In this document: piece after piece, positions 1 to 12,960 of the stretch
How positions within the stretch are numbered: the first letter of the stretch is position 1
How the letters are laid out: every line of letters starts with the position of its first letter
Assembly: GCA_018873245.2 (NCBI GenBank)
Contig: JAEMBT020000001.1
Location: 10,264,220 to 10,328,219 of the forward strand
Source: Archegozetes longisetosus
Taxonomy: Eukaryota; Arthropoda; Arachnida; Sarcoptiformes; Trhypochthoniidae
Direction of reading: 5' to 3'
DNA: 64,000 nt
Notes under the pieces: model-generated
Databases searched by the model: none
Told to the model about the DNA's origin: nothing
Seen by the model: only the letters and a program-made list of their open reading frames with translations
Position numbers and translations under genes: made by a program

Positions 1-940
1 AATTAACCACATTTCTTTGAAATTTAACAACTGAATAAAATGGTTCACTCAAATTTTCGTCAACTTCGATAATCAAATTTTTTGGATTATGTATGAAGAG
101 AAACATATTAGAAGATATGTCGCCAATGATCCTTCTCCAACTAGTTTCATTTATAAAAAATTCAATATAATCTTTATTCCTGAAAACTAATGAATTGTTA
201 TTCAATGAGTTGTCTGAGAAATATGTGAAACATTTCCCTAATTTATTGCCATAAATGGATTCAATAACTTTTGTGTTCATTTCACAATCATCGAAAGTTT
301 TGAGCTCAAAATCTTCAGAGTTATGCAATTCTGCTGAACATTTATTGAACTCTTTAGGACTTAACATGAAGTCCGATATGTTTGCAGAGAATTGTTCAAG
401 CAAAATCTTCAGGTATTTGGCATAAAACTTTTCTTTAATAACATACTTTGTAATATCGAAGACTACTTCTGTTTTATTAGTTTTACTATTGAATTGTGTA
501 TAATCATAAAGAACTTGTGTTTTATTAGTCTCTCTATTAAAGAACGAATAATTAGTATAACTCTCGGTTCTATTAGTATATCTATTGAATAGGGAATAAT
601 TTCCTCTTCCAAGTATGAGCCCTCTAACTATTTGATAATAACTCTGATTGAATTTACTGAAATCATCATCAGGTATGCCGAAAAATGATTTAACTCTATC
701 TTCGATAAAATAGAATTTCTCTTCTGAGCACAATGTGATAGCAGGCAAATAGTTTTTGTCACTAATCACTTCTAACTTAACATTATGAGGAAATTCTAAA
801 TAGTCAGTAGTCAAAAGAATAATCTGATACAATAACATAACAAAACAAATCACCTTAACTAAAAACAAAAGTAAGGTTTTTGATGACTTTCTCTTTCGGT
901 AAAACTTTAAATAAAACTTTTGAATTGCATCCATTTTCAT
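1..940 (-). CDS. DEG/ENaC-family sodium channel, N-terminal part (runs off window)
   Basis: An open frame of 313 codons begins at 940 (ATG AAA ATG, second ATG at 934, with an in-frame stop just upstream) and runs out of the window at position 1. The N-terminus is short and basic, followed by a hydrophobic segment at about residues 22-44 (first membrane helix). Just after it comes LPAITLC, the family hallmark at the start of the extracellular domain, and later GKCFTYFS, matching the conserved GxCYTFN region. Many N-glycosylation sequons (NRT, NYS, NKT) support an extracellular position. DEG/ENaC (pickpocket/ASIC-like) subunits are trimeric cation channels in the plasma membrane, used in chemo- and mechanosensation. 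No intron is visible in this part. The second helix and selectivity filter would lie outside the window, so integrity cannot be judged. Confidence 0.85.
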   Translation of the reverse strand, partial: MKMDAIQKFYLKFYRKRKSSKTLLLFLVKVICFVMLLYQIILLTTDYLEFPHNVKLEVISDKNYLPAITLCSEEKFYFIEDRVKSFFGIPDDDFSKFNQSYYQIVRGLILGRGNYSLFNRYTNRTESYTNYSFFNRETNKTQVLYDYTQFNSKTNKTEVVFDITKYVIKEKFYAKYLKILLEQFSANISDFMLSPKEFNKCSAELHNSEDFELKTFDDCEMNTKVIESIYGNKLGKCFTYFSDNSLNNNSLVFRNKDYIEFFINETSWRRIIGDISSNMFLFIHNPKNLIIEVDENLSEPFYSVVKFQRNVVN

Positions 941-3164
941 TCAATATATTTGAATTGTAATGAAAAAAGTCTAGACTTTTTAACTTGATATACACGAAAT
1001 AATGATAACTCTGAAATGCTTTATTGAACTGTAATACGGGTACAACACTCCAGTGACTGGTACTTTGCATTCTATATTATTTCAAAATTAATTGCATATT
1101 CGATTGTGTAATAAAATAGATGTACATTCAATTGAATTACATTTATTTTCAGGACTAAATAACAGGTGAATAAATTGAATTACTTTATTTTACTTCATAG
1201 ACTTCACTTCAATCCTATACTTATTATTCTATAAATTCATATAATTCTTAAATTCTAGTTTTAGGTACTCTTAAAGATTCTGAAATATTAATATTTTCTT
1301 AATTGGACACAATAAACTCTACTTTTTGAAAATATGTAATATTAAATAACAATAGTCTTGAAATATTTGATTGAACCTGATACAAGTACGAATTACAGTG
1401 ACTGACACTTTTCTATTCTATATGATTTCAATATTAATTGCATATTCGATTGCGTAATTAGAGTTATATTCAGCTGACAAATACTTTATTTTCCAGAATA
1501 GAACAACAGTTAAAAGCCCTTAAAACTATTGAAAAGTCTTATTTATAAACATAAGAATACAAAATATTAGTCGTTGTCTTTATTTTACTTTTATTCACTT
1601 GACTTTAAGTCTAAATTTGTTATTTAATCTGTTACTTTATCAGTTTATTTCTTTCTCATAGAACAGTTTCAAATGTCCCAAAACATTCTTAGATATGGTA
1701 ATTCAATATTTTTAATCACTTTCTCATTCGACATAATCTCGACGTTTTGAGCGAATGGCAATAATTAATGAAACGCAGTGCTGGCAGTATCGGCTCTATT
1801 TTGTCATGCTAAGACAATAATTGTTTCGTTGTTAAAATATCAGCACTCTATACAAAATTAGTATCTGTATAAACTTAAATACGATAAGTTTGTAAAACTG
1901 ATTACTCTGTATTAATTTATAGTTTTGTGTATTTTATATCGAAAGATTATTTTTCTACTTTTTATAGACTATATTTTTCATATAATCATAATCAAAGATG
2001 TGTTCAATTATTTGACTAACCCTTAGGTATAGTTAAGTCTTATAAATCAATTCAGACTTTGTATCATTTAATCTATTCTTAAGTAATACTTTTCTAACAT
2101 TCTGTTTATGATTAAATATCAGAAATTTTATGATTTTATGAAAAATGAATGAATAGCAGCGGAGTTTAATTAGTAAAAAGCATTTGAATTATATTTCAGT
2201 TTTCAGACTTTATTATTAGAGTAACGAATAGTCGAAACTTCGAAGCTTTCTTTTGGAGTCTATATACGGTGTTCGGTCAATTGTTCGAAGCCTAACTTTC
2301 CTACAGTAAAATTATAGTTTGCGAAAAAACGTTTCCATTTTGCAAAAGTCTATAAGTTTGGTGACTAAGCAAATGGGCTGAAAGACACAAAACTATTACA
2401 ACATTTATGTATTAATGTTTCGCTTTTCGAAAGTGAAATCGAAATTCAAATCAAAATGCGATTGAAATGAAAAAACCTGAAAGCGAATTATCACTACTTA
2501 TATCTGATCATAAATGAGACTGTAACCTTTCTGAATAACGACACAGCAACCTTACATCTTTAACTCATATATATTCACAATAACTATGATTGTGTACAGC
2601 AATCATTAGAGCCTTGAATTGAAATTTTTTGATGTGACCACAACTTATTTACAGTGAGATCAGTCAAACTCAATAACGCAATACATTGCGAATAAGTTGT
2701 AAAAACACATAAATGAGTTTTAAATTCAATTTCAAGCATCATGACACTATAATGACTTTTTGCATCTAATTACCAATTATCTAGCATTGTTTATGTTATC
2801 GTTTGTGTTGAAGAACATGCCCATTGCCAGATACACGTTCGATGACCCCTTCACTCACATATTAAAAATATTGTATAAAACATAATTTGCATATAATTAG
2901 ACTATATAATAACTAACTTTAAAATTGGCTAACTTGTAATAAGTTTTTATAAACTTAGAGTTGAATGCAATTTTAAGATATAATATTTGCACAGCTAAAT
3001 ACTTCGCTGTCATAAAAACTTTATCTTCAGAAAAGTGTACGAATTTTGACAGCAAATTAAAAAATTGAATACATAAAAAGATTCGCCTTTTATTATCAAA
3101 TCAGTGTTTTCACTAAAATGAAATCCCAAAAGTTATTTGACTATTAGACATTTGACTATTATTC
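941..3164. other. Intergenic, no gene seen
   Basis: AT-rich sequence between the channel start and the 3' end of the next gene, with no convincing coding exon. The part next to the channel contains a local direct duplication, listed separately. Confidence 0.6.
1026..1515. repeat. Local direct duplication upstream of the DEG/ENaC gene
   Basis: About 145 bp at 1026-1170 recur diverged at 1372-1515. Both contain CAGTGACTG, then ATTAATTGCATATTCGATTG, then TTTATTTTC(C)AG. Identity looks near 75-80% by eye. It lies directly 5' of the channel and could be a duplicated promoter segment; that role is inference. Confidence 0.6.
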
Positions 3165-4568
3165 TTAGACTTGGATTTGAGCTGAAACAATAGCTTGCTC
3201 GTATGTGGGAAGCTGTTGATTTATAGATACCACATGATAAGGCGGTGGAGAAGTCATAGTCGGAGAATGATATTCGTTCAAATTATTTTCTGTTACATTT
3301 AGTATATTTTGCCTGCCATGAGATTCAATATTGAATACTGGTTGAAAAACAGGTTCAGATATGGGAGAAAAAGGAGCAGAGGGAAGAGGAGTTTCACTTC
3401 TTCTAAGGCTTCTTTCATTAGTTGTTTGATTTACATACAGTGGTGGGCGATTCCTCATATTTCTACGATATGCGTACACCAATGCACATTTAATAAATAT
3501 GATTATAGCAATATATGCCAATAAGTACAAATATGAGTTGGTTTTATTTGATTCTATTTCCATAAGAGAAACCGAGTTAAGTTCAGTCAATCGATGTAGA
3601 TTTTAGGTGCAACAATGCAAACTCAAATGATATAATTTTAAATGTGTTGCAAGTTATATTCAAGAGAGATCTAATACAAGTCAAACTATATTATATAATT
3701 GATCAATATCTAAAAACTTTTTCACTTTCATAATTTTTTAAAAATAAATACAATGAAATGAAAGTACTTATAAGTTATAAACCATATATAAGAAATCGTA
3801 AAGTAAGTATCATTCCAAATTATCCAATTGTATATATTACCTGGTCTTCTTATGTTCATCTTCTTATATGCACAACGATCTGTTTCAGAATTATAAGTAT
3901 ATAAATAATCACATGTGCATTTTTTGGTATCACGATCGCAATATGCGTTTTTGTCATGATGCAAACAATCAACCGAATTTCGACACATCACTTCTTTAAG
4001 TTTGATTTTCTTGCATCTATTAGCACTGATTCTGTAGCTGATCTGTAACAGTGTGAGCCAAGTGAATGGATCAGAGATTATTTTCTGACTCAGAATTCAA
4101 GTTTCGAAAGATCGATTGAAGACAAGGTATTTGTTTCTCAAAAAATTAAATTATTGAAAAAGAGACGTCACTTACTCTACATTTACATTCTCCGTAACGA
4201 TCAGACCGGTCTTCATAGTCATCATTTTGGGTTAATTTGTGAAAAATTGGTATACGATCGAGTTGATCAAGATTTTCATCATAACAAACAGCATTTGATA
4301 TTTGGCTACATTGAGATGAGTGAAAGCATTTTTGACCTAATTGTCTGTATTTCAAACATGATCCAGATCTTGAAAAAGAGATTGGATATTCAGGTTTACA
4401 ATAGCATAATCCCACAGCTTCATTGCATGTGGCATAAGAAGAACATCCAGTTGCAAATAATCGTTTATCACATTTAATAGAAGCACACTTTAAGCTAAAG
4501 TGATTTAATAAAAAGATAAACAACAGTGAAAATGGAGTGTTGTATATATTGTGTACACTCATCAACAA
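3165..4568 (-). CDS. Cysteine-rich single-pass membrane protein with PPxY tail
   Basis: Three exons fit in phase: 4568-4176, 4042-3841 and 3553-3165, giving 327 residues. The donors are GTAAGT and GTAATA; acceptors end TTACAG and AAATAG. The protein has a hydrophobic signal (residues about 12-28), then a cysteine-rich ectodomain resembling EB-type modules (for example CNEAVGLCYC, LGQKCFHSSQC, GECKCR, KKCTCDYLY), one membrane helix in exon 3 (YLYLLAYIAIIIFIKCALVY), and a cytoplasmic tail ending in SPPPYHVV and LPTYEQAI. PPxY and LPxY motifs are known to bind WW domains such as those of Nedd4-type ubiquitin ligases. I do not recognise a specific orthologue. A broken head-to-head paralogue lies at 6676-7900, and the protein at 19582-20459 has the same general plan. 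A receptor or cargo adaptor role is inference. Confidence 0.8.
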
Positions 4569-6675
4569 ATTTTTGATTTTGATATAATTTCGAAAAATAT
4601 CAAAAATAAAACACTTTGCTAGTCAAGCTGAATATTGCAATGCAAAGATAAAATGTCTCTGTTTATATTGTTTTCAGATTCATGCTTTGCTAAGAATTTT
4701 TTTTAGACATGCGCGGCAACTCCCGATTCCCTCTGTTAAAGTTCACTCTTACTTTTAACAAAATGACATTAACTATAACGCAAAGAACACGATTTGCGTG
4801 TTTTGCAAAAAAAAGTGTTTTTGCCATGGGCTAAAACGTATTAATAAAACTTTCTGTTAAGATAGTACATTTTTCAATATTATTTACTTTCGAACTCAAT
4901 AGTAATTGTCTTTAGTTAAAAGAATTAGTCGGAGAGAAATAGAATTTTATTGCCGGAAAATAATTATGTTTACCTACTTTCGTTTCTATCAGGTTTGTCT
5001 ATAATAGGTATCTTAAAGTATAAAGTTGACTAAATAGTTTTTAATAATTTAATTTTTGCACAGATTGTTAGTCTAATGGGACTCTATTTACTTAAAACAG
5101 TTGAAGCATTAATTTAAGTTTACTCATATGAACAGTTGTGAACAGATCAAGATGGAATTTTCAAACTTATATCGATAAAGGAGTATTGGTTTGCTTTCAA
5201 GTTTGTCACTTGACCTAAGCCAATCAATTTTTGGGCTTTTCGCTTGATTAAATAATCTACACTCACATTCCTATAAATACTACTGCAGTACTAACAAATA
5301 AACAATATTGTAACTGCCAATATTCTTGAGGATGAGATAACAATGCCTTGTATCAGTAAGTTGATTGCAAGAAATCTTCCTGAAGAAATCCAGTTGTATG
5401 ATTGATAAAACATTCGATCGATTACTCAAAATATTTTTCAACAAATTGATTCTTAAATTTTGCAGAATTGATTTAATGGAATCTATGCAAAATGTTTGGG
5501 TAAGCATTTTAGTACCTAAAGTCCCTTTAACTTTCATATCGATAAGAGTACTGAATTATGAATAGCTTATTGTTAATTTTAATGATTTAATACAATAATA
5601 AAAAAATTGCGACAACATTGCCGATTTTGTAGAACCTTTCAAAAGCGCTTCTTATTTTCAAAAATAAGGAAATCATTAACTGATCGACAAATATCTGGTC
5701 CTTCACGCATCAAGTTTATATTAAATCCTGAAATTATCACTTTATTGCTGTTTATCTGATTCTTATAAAAATAATTCAAATCAACTGAAAATCTGATGTA
5801 ATTTTTAGAACACGAATAGTTGTACTATTTGTGATTTTCAAAGTAATTTCGACATTAAACAACATCAAAGTTATGATAATATCAATAGTATAGCACTTAT
5901 ATATCAGATTACAAGAATACTTATAAAAATAGATGAATATAACATTTAAGAAGACAATTATAAGAATGAATTAATTTCTACTAATTTTTCGGATTTCTAA
6001 AGTACTTATAGTTGCGACTATTTGTAACCATTACGTAAGCATTAATTAGTACTCTATTAAATACTATTATTATGAAAATAAATGTCCTTCATTGCTACGA
6101 TTTGTATCTATAAATCGATAAATATTTCTATTATAATTTAAATAAAAATATTGAGTAATATCTCAACAATAATAATTATTTAAGAAGTTTGGAATCTTTT
6201 TATTTCGGTCTCATGAACCCATCGTTTAGATTTGAATTTTAACATGTAATTAGCTTAATAGTATTCTCAATACATGTTTGAGGCACTGAAAATATTCAAA
6301 CTAGTTATGTGTTTCACATTTTCTCGAACCAATATTTAATTCTGACTTAATTCTAAGAATTTTTAAAAATGCAATAGTTAATAAAAATTGATGATGAATT
6401 CAATTATTGTGTTGATCTTGACCCTCATAATCTTAATAACCTTCATTCAGTAATATGAAAATTAGTGAAGTTGTAGAAAAAATCAATACATCCCTAGGAG
6501 CAAACTCAGAGAGAACCAGAGTTTTGGAGCATGTCTCAAAATAAAAATTCTTAGAAAAGTATGACATCCAAAACTACATAAACAGACATTTTAATTCTAT
6601 ACTGGAATATTCAATTTAATGAGCAAAGTATTTGTTTTATATTTTTCATAGGTATATTAAAATCCAACTTTATTA
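4569..6675. other. Intergenic between head-to-head paralogues
   Basis: About 2.1 kb of AT-rich DNA separates the 5' ends of the two divergently oriented paralogues. No coding exon or RNA gene is recognisable. It would hold both promoters if both genes were active. Confidence 0.55.
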
Positions 6676-7900
6676 ATGATTGTGTTCAAGTTATACAATA
6701 CACAAGCTTTACTATGGTTTATCTTTTATATAATCATTTGAGTTTAAAGTGTGTTTCTAGCGAATGTTATCATGACATGTATTCGACTTTTGGTCGGTGT
6801 TTGAAATATAAGCAACTAGGCCAAAAATGCTCACATTCTATTCAGTGCAGCAAAACATTAAATGCCGTTTGTTATAATAAAAATTATAAGAAACTTGATG
6901 GTCCATTAATTTTTCACAGAGTAATCGAGGATTATGATTATAAATATGAATCTGATCGTCACGGAGAATGTAAATGTATGGTAAGTAACATCTCTTTTTT
7001 AAATAACTTCATTTACTAAGAAACAAACATTTTCATTTTAATCGCTTCTTTTCGACAAACTTCAATTCCGAGTCATTAAATTATTTTTTAATTAATTTTC
7101 TTGCCTCACAATATTACAGATCGGCTACAAAATAAGTGCTAAGAATGAATGTGAGAAAATTAAGTTAAAAGATGCCTTGTGTCACAATTCGTCTGATTGT
7201 TCGCATCACTACGAAAACACTTATTGCAATCAAAGTACTAAAAAGTGCAATTGTGATAATCTATATATTTATGATCCTAACACCGATAGTTGTGTTTTTG
7301 ATTTAAGATTAGGTAATAGATATAATTGGATAACTTGGATTGAACTTTACTTTGCTATTTGTTAAATTTGATTTATTGGTACTTCTATTTCATTTTTCTT
7401 ATTATTGAAACATTGTGAAATGAAAAAGTTTTCTAATAGACTCTAGCTTTCTCTTATAAATTAGTGTTCAATAAGGACCGAGAATATGAAACAAATTTAA
7501 TAAATCAATCAGATACCGAAGAAACGATTGGTTATGATGTACTAAAATTTTCCTTAATTATAGTCGTGTCAATCTTCATAGTTCTAATATGCTTACCGCT
7601 GTATTCAGGATGCAAACAAAAGAGACGTACCTTAAGTTTGTACGTAAATCAGAGAAGTGACGATAAAAGAGCTGAACAAGTTAGGCTTCTTCTTTTTCTC
7701 CTAGGTCTGAACCTGAAGATGAAGTGGATGTTCCCTCTGCTGATAGCACAAATTTACAAACAGTAACTGAAAATGACATGAATGAATGTTATTCTCAGTC
7801 TGTGACTTCCCCACCATCCTACAACGTCGTAGCTACGGATCAGCAGCCACCTACATATGAACAAGCCATTTCTATGGATCAAATACAACAAAAAAATTAA
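6676..7900 (+). pseudogene. Broken paralogue of the cysteine-rich PPxY membrane protein
   Basis: The exon layout matches the gene at 3165-4568: exon 1 to 6980 (donor GTAAGT), exon 2 7120-7312 (donor GTAATA, same phase), exon 3 7465-7900. Shared pieces include CLKYKQLGQKC, GECKC, KKCNCDNLYIYDP, a membrane helix (SLIIVVSIFIVLICL) and a tail with PPSYNVV and PPTYEQAI. It differs by a frame break in the signal-peptide region (ATG at 6676, correct frame lost near 6730), an in-frame loss of roughly 24 codons of the first cysteine cluster, and a second frame break near 7685 ahead of the tail. With two frame breaks relative to its sister it is most likely a pseudogene, unless the breaks are indel errors in the assembly. 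Confidence 0.75.
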
Positions 7901-9446
7901 TAGCCAACTGTTTTGTTTATTTAAATCTCAGAATTTAATTTCAGTGTAAACACTCACTTGATAGCGAAATGTAAATTCCTTCATTCATTGAATCCTATGA
8001 AGTGCTTTCAAGATTTACTTATTTTTTTGAAAAGATAAAACTCTCGTGATTATGAAGAATTTTTTTAGCTATATAAATTTCTATATGCTTAAATTCTATT
8101 GGATACTGGGCTTCTATTATAAACTAGTTAACTATGAAATTATATAGCCTACCTTGTGTGCAAATATATATTTTAAATACTTTCAATACATTACAATACA
8201 TTTTGCTATTAGCAAAATTTTATTTCTGCTGATTTCTTCTTAAACATCAAATAACACTTCGAAGTAAAGTGGCTAAGTCTTGTCGAACCAGAATCTAGAC
8301 AAAAGATACATAGAGGTTTCCTTTTCGAGATTTTACTTAAATTTTCTCAAGTTTATTTATAGTAATTAATGAATATAAAAAGTTAAAAAGTCTTCATTGT
8401 AAATAAATGTATTTTGCGATTTTGTAACATTGTAACGAGTAGTATAGAATTACCTACTACATAATTGTCAATTTTTCAACAAGACATTTAAGATAAGGAG
8501 ATTTTAAAATTTAAACAATCGAACTTATAATTAATATACACTAAATCGCTAGTACAATAATGCATTTGTGGCAAAAGAGTCTGTAGATTAAGCTGAAATA
8601 TGAGCGTAATGCTTCTAGATTAGAGTTCACTCAGTATTTTGAACTATTTAACATTGAATCTGACTGTACTGTTTAAATCTGCGCGCTTGATGTTCTTACT
8701 TTGAAGTATAACCAAATATTAATAAACGATCTTTTGCATAGAAACCAATAAGTTATAAGTACTATTTTAATTAAATTAGATCGTAGTACTCAGTAATGAT
8801 CCATAGAAGTTCAATTGTGAGCTTAAGTAAAAAGCTCGAGCTTGAGCTGAAAGTTAGCTCTTGAATCTTCCGAGCTTGTGAAACTGCCCTCAAGGCTAGG
8901 CTGCAATGAGCTGAGCCGGGCCGTAAGTTCACAAGTAAAACCCAGCTCAAGCTCAAGCTCAAGCTAGTAATCGCGAGCGATTAATCTTACATCATAATCC
9001 ATTTTAAATTCAGAATATTTGTTAATGTGGGAAAAAGTAATTCTAACTAGAAAACAACATTTGAGACGCAAGTCGCATAAAAATATTTGCTTTGGTTATG
9101 TAAAAGATATTCGAATTTCTGGTTAAAAATCTCTATTACTTTTAGGCCTCAGTATTTCGATTACATAACCTTGAATTAAGATTAAGATTTTACGTAAAAT
9201 CTTTAAAACTTTAATCATATTTGTATAGTTTGCATTTAATCTCAAAACCTGTTGTGGACTCTTAGACTTTCATGAACTTTAGTTATTAGATTTCAATTGA
9301 ATACTTATATAATGTAAAAAATTATATAAAATAAAATCAATATGACAAAAATAACCGTGTTAATAAGCTCAAGCTTGGAACTTTGAAATGACGCTCAATC
9401 TAAAGCTCGAAAAAACGAGCTCATGTGCATTATCAGTCCACAGATA
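7901..9446. other. Intergenic, no gene seen
   Basis: AT-rich, apart from a GC-rich patch at 8826-8970 that is listed separately. No exon recognised. Confidence 0.5.
8826..8970. repeat. GC-rich imperfect palindrome built of AGCTCRAGCTTGAGC units (MITE-like)
   Basis: The left end reads GCTCGAGCTTGAGCTGAAAG and the right end contains AGCTCAAGCTCAAGCTC, so the ends are inverted copies. Base composition is far richer in GC than the flanks. A scattered relative (AGCTCAAGCTTGG, AAAGCTCGAAAAAACGAGCTC) sits at 9366-9423. No clean target duplication was found. It is probably a small non-autonomous DNA element. Confidence 0.45.
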
Positions 9447-10163
9447 GGGAGAATGTGCAAATCTACCTCCACGTAGACCTCTGTAATATCATTTGAAAGG
9501 TCTCATCAAGTGCTAATAAAATATGTCTTTTCCTATTAAGATTCCTAGTTTCACAGGTATAGAGTGCTACATATGGGGAACTCGTGGTGCGATTTGTAAC
9601 TAAACGACGGGATCTAGAGCCGTGTGTGGAATATCACTATGTTTAGGGTACCGAATAGAGCCCGCAAATTGAATACGGTGGTCCTAGGCCCACGTCTTGA
9701 GTACTTAGGTTCACTTTTATATTTTGACTACGAAGCAAAGTATCCTTGGGCTCGAATCTAGAAATGCACTAGTGGTACATAAGGATCGGAAGCTGATCTG
9801 GAGTTTATATTTTTAGTGTAGTAGACCTAGTTCCTATCCTTAGGAACTTAGACCCCTTCCTTGTAAACTTCAGAGGTAAACATTTTGATCTTTGACATCA
9901 ATTGGGGTGGTAGTGACATACGCTGTTGAGTTCGTCTCAATGGGTAATTTTCAAAAATATATACATACATTCAAAAGCATTTCGAGTTTTCATAAAAAAA
10001 ACTATTATATTTTTCACAATATTTGTTCATAACTCGAAAATTATGGATCTTCACGGCAAGTGACACATATTTGAGTAGTACTTCGAAAAACTTTTCCAAC
10101 GATATAGAAATCAAATGTCTACGTGGAGGCACAAATTTCATAGGAAGTGTACATTCCCCTTTA
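9447..10163. mobile_element. Candidate DNA transposon/MITE with inverted ends, non-coding
   Basis: The left end (GGGAGAATGTGCA, then CCTCCACGTAGAC) is mirrored at the right end (GTCTACGTGGAGG near 10115-10130, then GTACATTCCCC near 10150-10161). The interior is richer in GC than the flanks and has no long open frame. No target duplication could be fixed, so the superfamily is unassigned. Confidence 0.5.
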
Positions 10164-10605
10164 TAGTTTACACAGTGTATTTATATAATTTTATTGAATT
10201 AAATCGTCGCTGTAGTCATTAATTTTAGATTTCGAGAACAATTACTAACACTAATGAAATGTTGGAGTTACGAATGAGAAGAATGAATAATTGAAGGCTC
10301 ATATAGTGCCTGAGAAAGAATTTAGTGTATCATGGGATACAATTGTTGATTGAAATACATTAATGATATCTAAAAATATTAATATATTGAGACTGAGACT
10401 CGAAATCCTGCCTATGATCCGCAAAGATTCTCCGGGGAAATATCCTCGGATAGACAATAACCCTTACGAAGAACGGTCACGTTCTAAGTGGGGCAGGGAA
10501 AAAGCAAAAAGAAAGGAAAAAGCTATGCTTCACATTGATGCAAGCAGCTTTATTCCTAGACTTTAACTGAGAAGCTTCTGGAATAGACCTCCCTTCTATA
10601 CACAT

Positions 10606-10800
10606 GTATGTTAGCGAAAGGTTAGTACGACTTATTAGTTGTACTGATTATTAGTGGTTAGTGGAATTTGAGAAGTTTTTGTGTTATGGTGTTTGTATGT
10701 ACTTTGTGTTGGTTTGTGTACTATGTATTCATTATGTATTATATATTCATTGTATGTCAATGTGTTAATTGTGTGTTAATATTGTCTATTCCGCTTTATT
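10606..10800 (+). repeat. Dispersed LTR-like repeat, copy 1
   Basis: The segment from TGTTAGCG through GTACGACTTATTAG, TTTTTGTGTTATG and GTGTACTATG recurs in inverted orientation at about 16095-16285. The ends begin TGTTAG/TGTCAG, as LTRs do, but no matching end or internal region was found. The two copies bracket the ionotropic-receptor locus. Confidence 0.5.
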
Positions 10801-11278
10801 CAGCAGCTATTCTGAAATTTAATTTAGGATTAAGCTGAATAAAATTATCGTAAAGGATCTAGTTTACATAAAATAATTTCGAGAATAAACGAACGTTTGA
10901 TCGCTTAAAACTGTAAAATCTCTTTTATTGTGGTTATTTATTAAGTTTGAAAATTGGATTACTTTAGTATATAAATTATCCACCTTTGGATGAAACAAAG
11001 AGAATATCATTTCAGGTCAAACAACATTTCGAATGTAATTATGTTTTATTTTACAATTTTTTGGTTCCACGGTTTCTGGTAATTTGTTGTTTTTTATTAA
11101 ATTAACATGAATAAAATTATAGACTATCGTATATTAAATTTGAAAATTATGACAAAAATTGCCTTATTACTTTTGAAAAGAGCTTTAAACTCATTATGAA
11201 TTCAATAAGTTTGATGTTAGTCATTTATTGATAATAAAGTTCAACCAATAAAATTAGGTAGTAAATTCATACTTAAAA

Positions 11279-12960
11279 CTATATTGATGTTGAAATTATT
11301 TTTTCTCGGACTAAAAAGATTTTTGCCAATGTATCAACCAAAAAGTTATGATCTTGATAGATGTGATAAATTAAAAGTTCAGAAAAATTGATAATTACAG
11401 CTATTAACAGACCATAAATTAATAGATAGAAGAAAGAGTCTAAACTTTTCAATTTCAATCCATTTCGATTTTTGTTATTCTCTTCAATGTATTTTCTATC
11501 ATCAAAATTGTTTATTTGCTTCTTAAGTCCTTTGTATCTATTGTAAACTTTTCTCTCCCAATGAACGAATAATCCATTGATTTGCAAACCATAGGTCCTA
11601 AAAATATGCATCATATCAAAAGTTAGTTATATTTCTAATCAATCATACAAATTATCAAAATGTCGCTTCCACTTGAAATCTTTCCTCAGAGGTATCGCAA
11701 GATTATCCATAAATAAAAAGAATCTTCTTCTATAGCTATATAAAAAGCCATCGGATTTGGAGACATAGCAATGCATAAGCTGTCTTTTGTACTTATATAA
11801 GCCCAAGGAACCGAACTATCTATCAAAGGTTTCATGTCGACCTCCAACAGCATATCGATTCCTTCTGTCAATTTACTAATCTGTTTGCAGATTTCACATT
11901 GCTCTGACTGGTATGAAAAATTAACAGGATAAATATAATTTATTACATACTATCTATATCAACTCAACTTTGATTATATTATAATAAATGGAACCTTTAT
12001 GGGCAACAATATGTATATTCCCTTCAGTTTGCATTTTTGCTAATTGACTAAATGTTTTAATGGTTGGTGTCAGAAATGGGAATGTCATCATTGATGATAA
12101 AAGTCCTGCATATGCCGTTGATATAACTATACAGAATAGCATCCATGAAGATAGATAAAAATATAGATCAAGCCTCAGAGGAATTTCTGTCCAAATTTCT
12201 TGAAATTCAAATTGAAGTTTTAAGTTGATAATTCATACTTTAAAACATTCAAATAATTCCCTTACTCTGTTTCAACAAAGGGCATAAACTGACCATAAAA
12301 CAGTTTTTAATGCCTATGAATTTTGAGAATGAGCTGATAATCAGACAGGAGACTAATAATGATAACCATAAGTTTTTCGAAAATATAACGAATAATATTT
12401 TCGAATTATTGATTATTGTGGGCGCTTTTGTTACAAAAGTGACTGGCGAGTAATGATAAACACGTGCAAAATCGACAACTTCACATCTCTCTAAGTCCAC
12501 ACTCACTCCACCCAAACCAATGTCCGTTTCCTTTATTCAATTAAACGCATCGTTTTAGATAATGAAAAGTCAAAATATAAAAATATTTCACATTTCTTGA
12601 AATACTGCCAATTATTCCGTTCCATCCTCCATTCGGTAATTTTCTTCCATATTCTTTATTCATATTTATCAGTGAGTATGTAAAGTTCAAAAATTGCCGT
12701 AGAGTTTCTAGGTAGTAATACTCGAATCCATCAACAATTTCCAGTTTATTTTCAAAGCTGTTGTGATTGAGATATACGTATGGTGGATTCTGTATCATAT
12801 TGAGAAAACAAAAATTAACTCAAGGTTCTTTCGAAATTACAAGATTTTCAGATTTTAAATTGATTTGTCTTACGTGATTTATAGCTATTTTCAGTTCTTC
12901 TCCATTTAAATTTGTATTCTTCCACATTTTATAACCATTCATCAAGTAAAAGAGAAAGTT
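11279..12960 (-). CDS. Ionotropic glutamate-receptor-like channel (IR), frame break in S2
   Basis: Exons: about 12960-12874 (LNGEELKIAINH), 12789-12592 (PPYVYLN to NGIIGSISRN), 12530-12266 (LGGVSVDLERCEVVDFAR, then YHYSPVTFVTKAP), 12198-11969 (third helix, SSWMLFCIVISTAYAGLL), 11907-11649 (second ligand lobe) and 11597-11279 (TYGLQINGLFVHWER, then last helix YLLIYGLLIAVIINF). Introns are 51-84 bp with GT-AG ends and phases fit, except that the fifth exon needs a one-base shift near 11690-11730 to join the sixth. The order S1, M1-M3, S2, M4 is that of ionotropic receptors; no long amino-terminal domain is seen and the first exon is undefined. Such proteins are ligand-gated cation channels, mostly chemosensory in arthropods. 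The break may be a true mutation or an assembly indel. Confidence 0.8.

Noticed and set aside
855-1070. 71-codon minus-strand frame overlapping the DEG/ENaC start
   Set aside because: It is another frame of the channel's first exon and its upstream region; the channel frame carries the family motifs.
10363-10566. 67-codon frame rich in Lys/Arg with more GC than its surroundings
   Set aside because: No homology recognised and no flanking exons. It may be a fragment of a mobile element or retroposed gene, but this cannot be supported.
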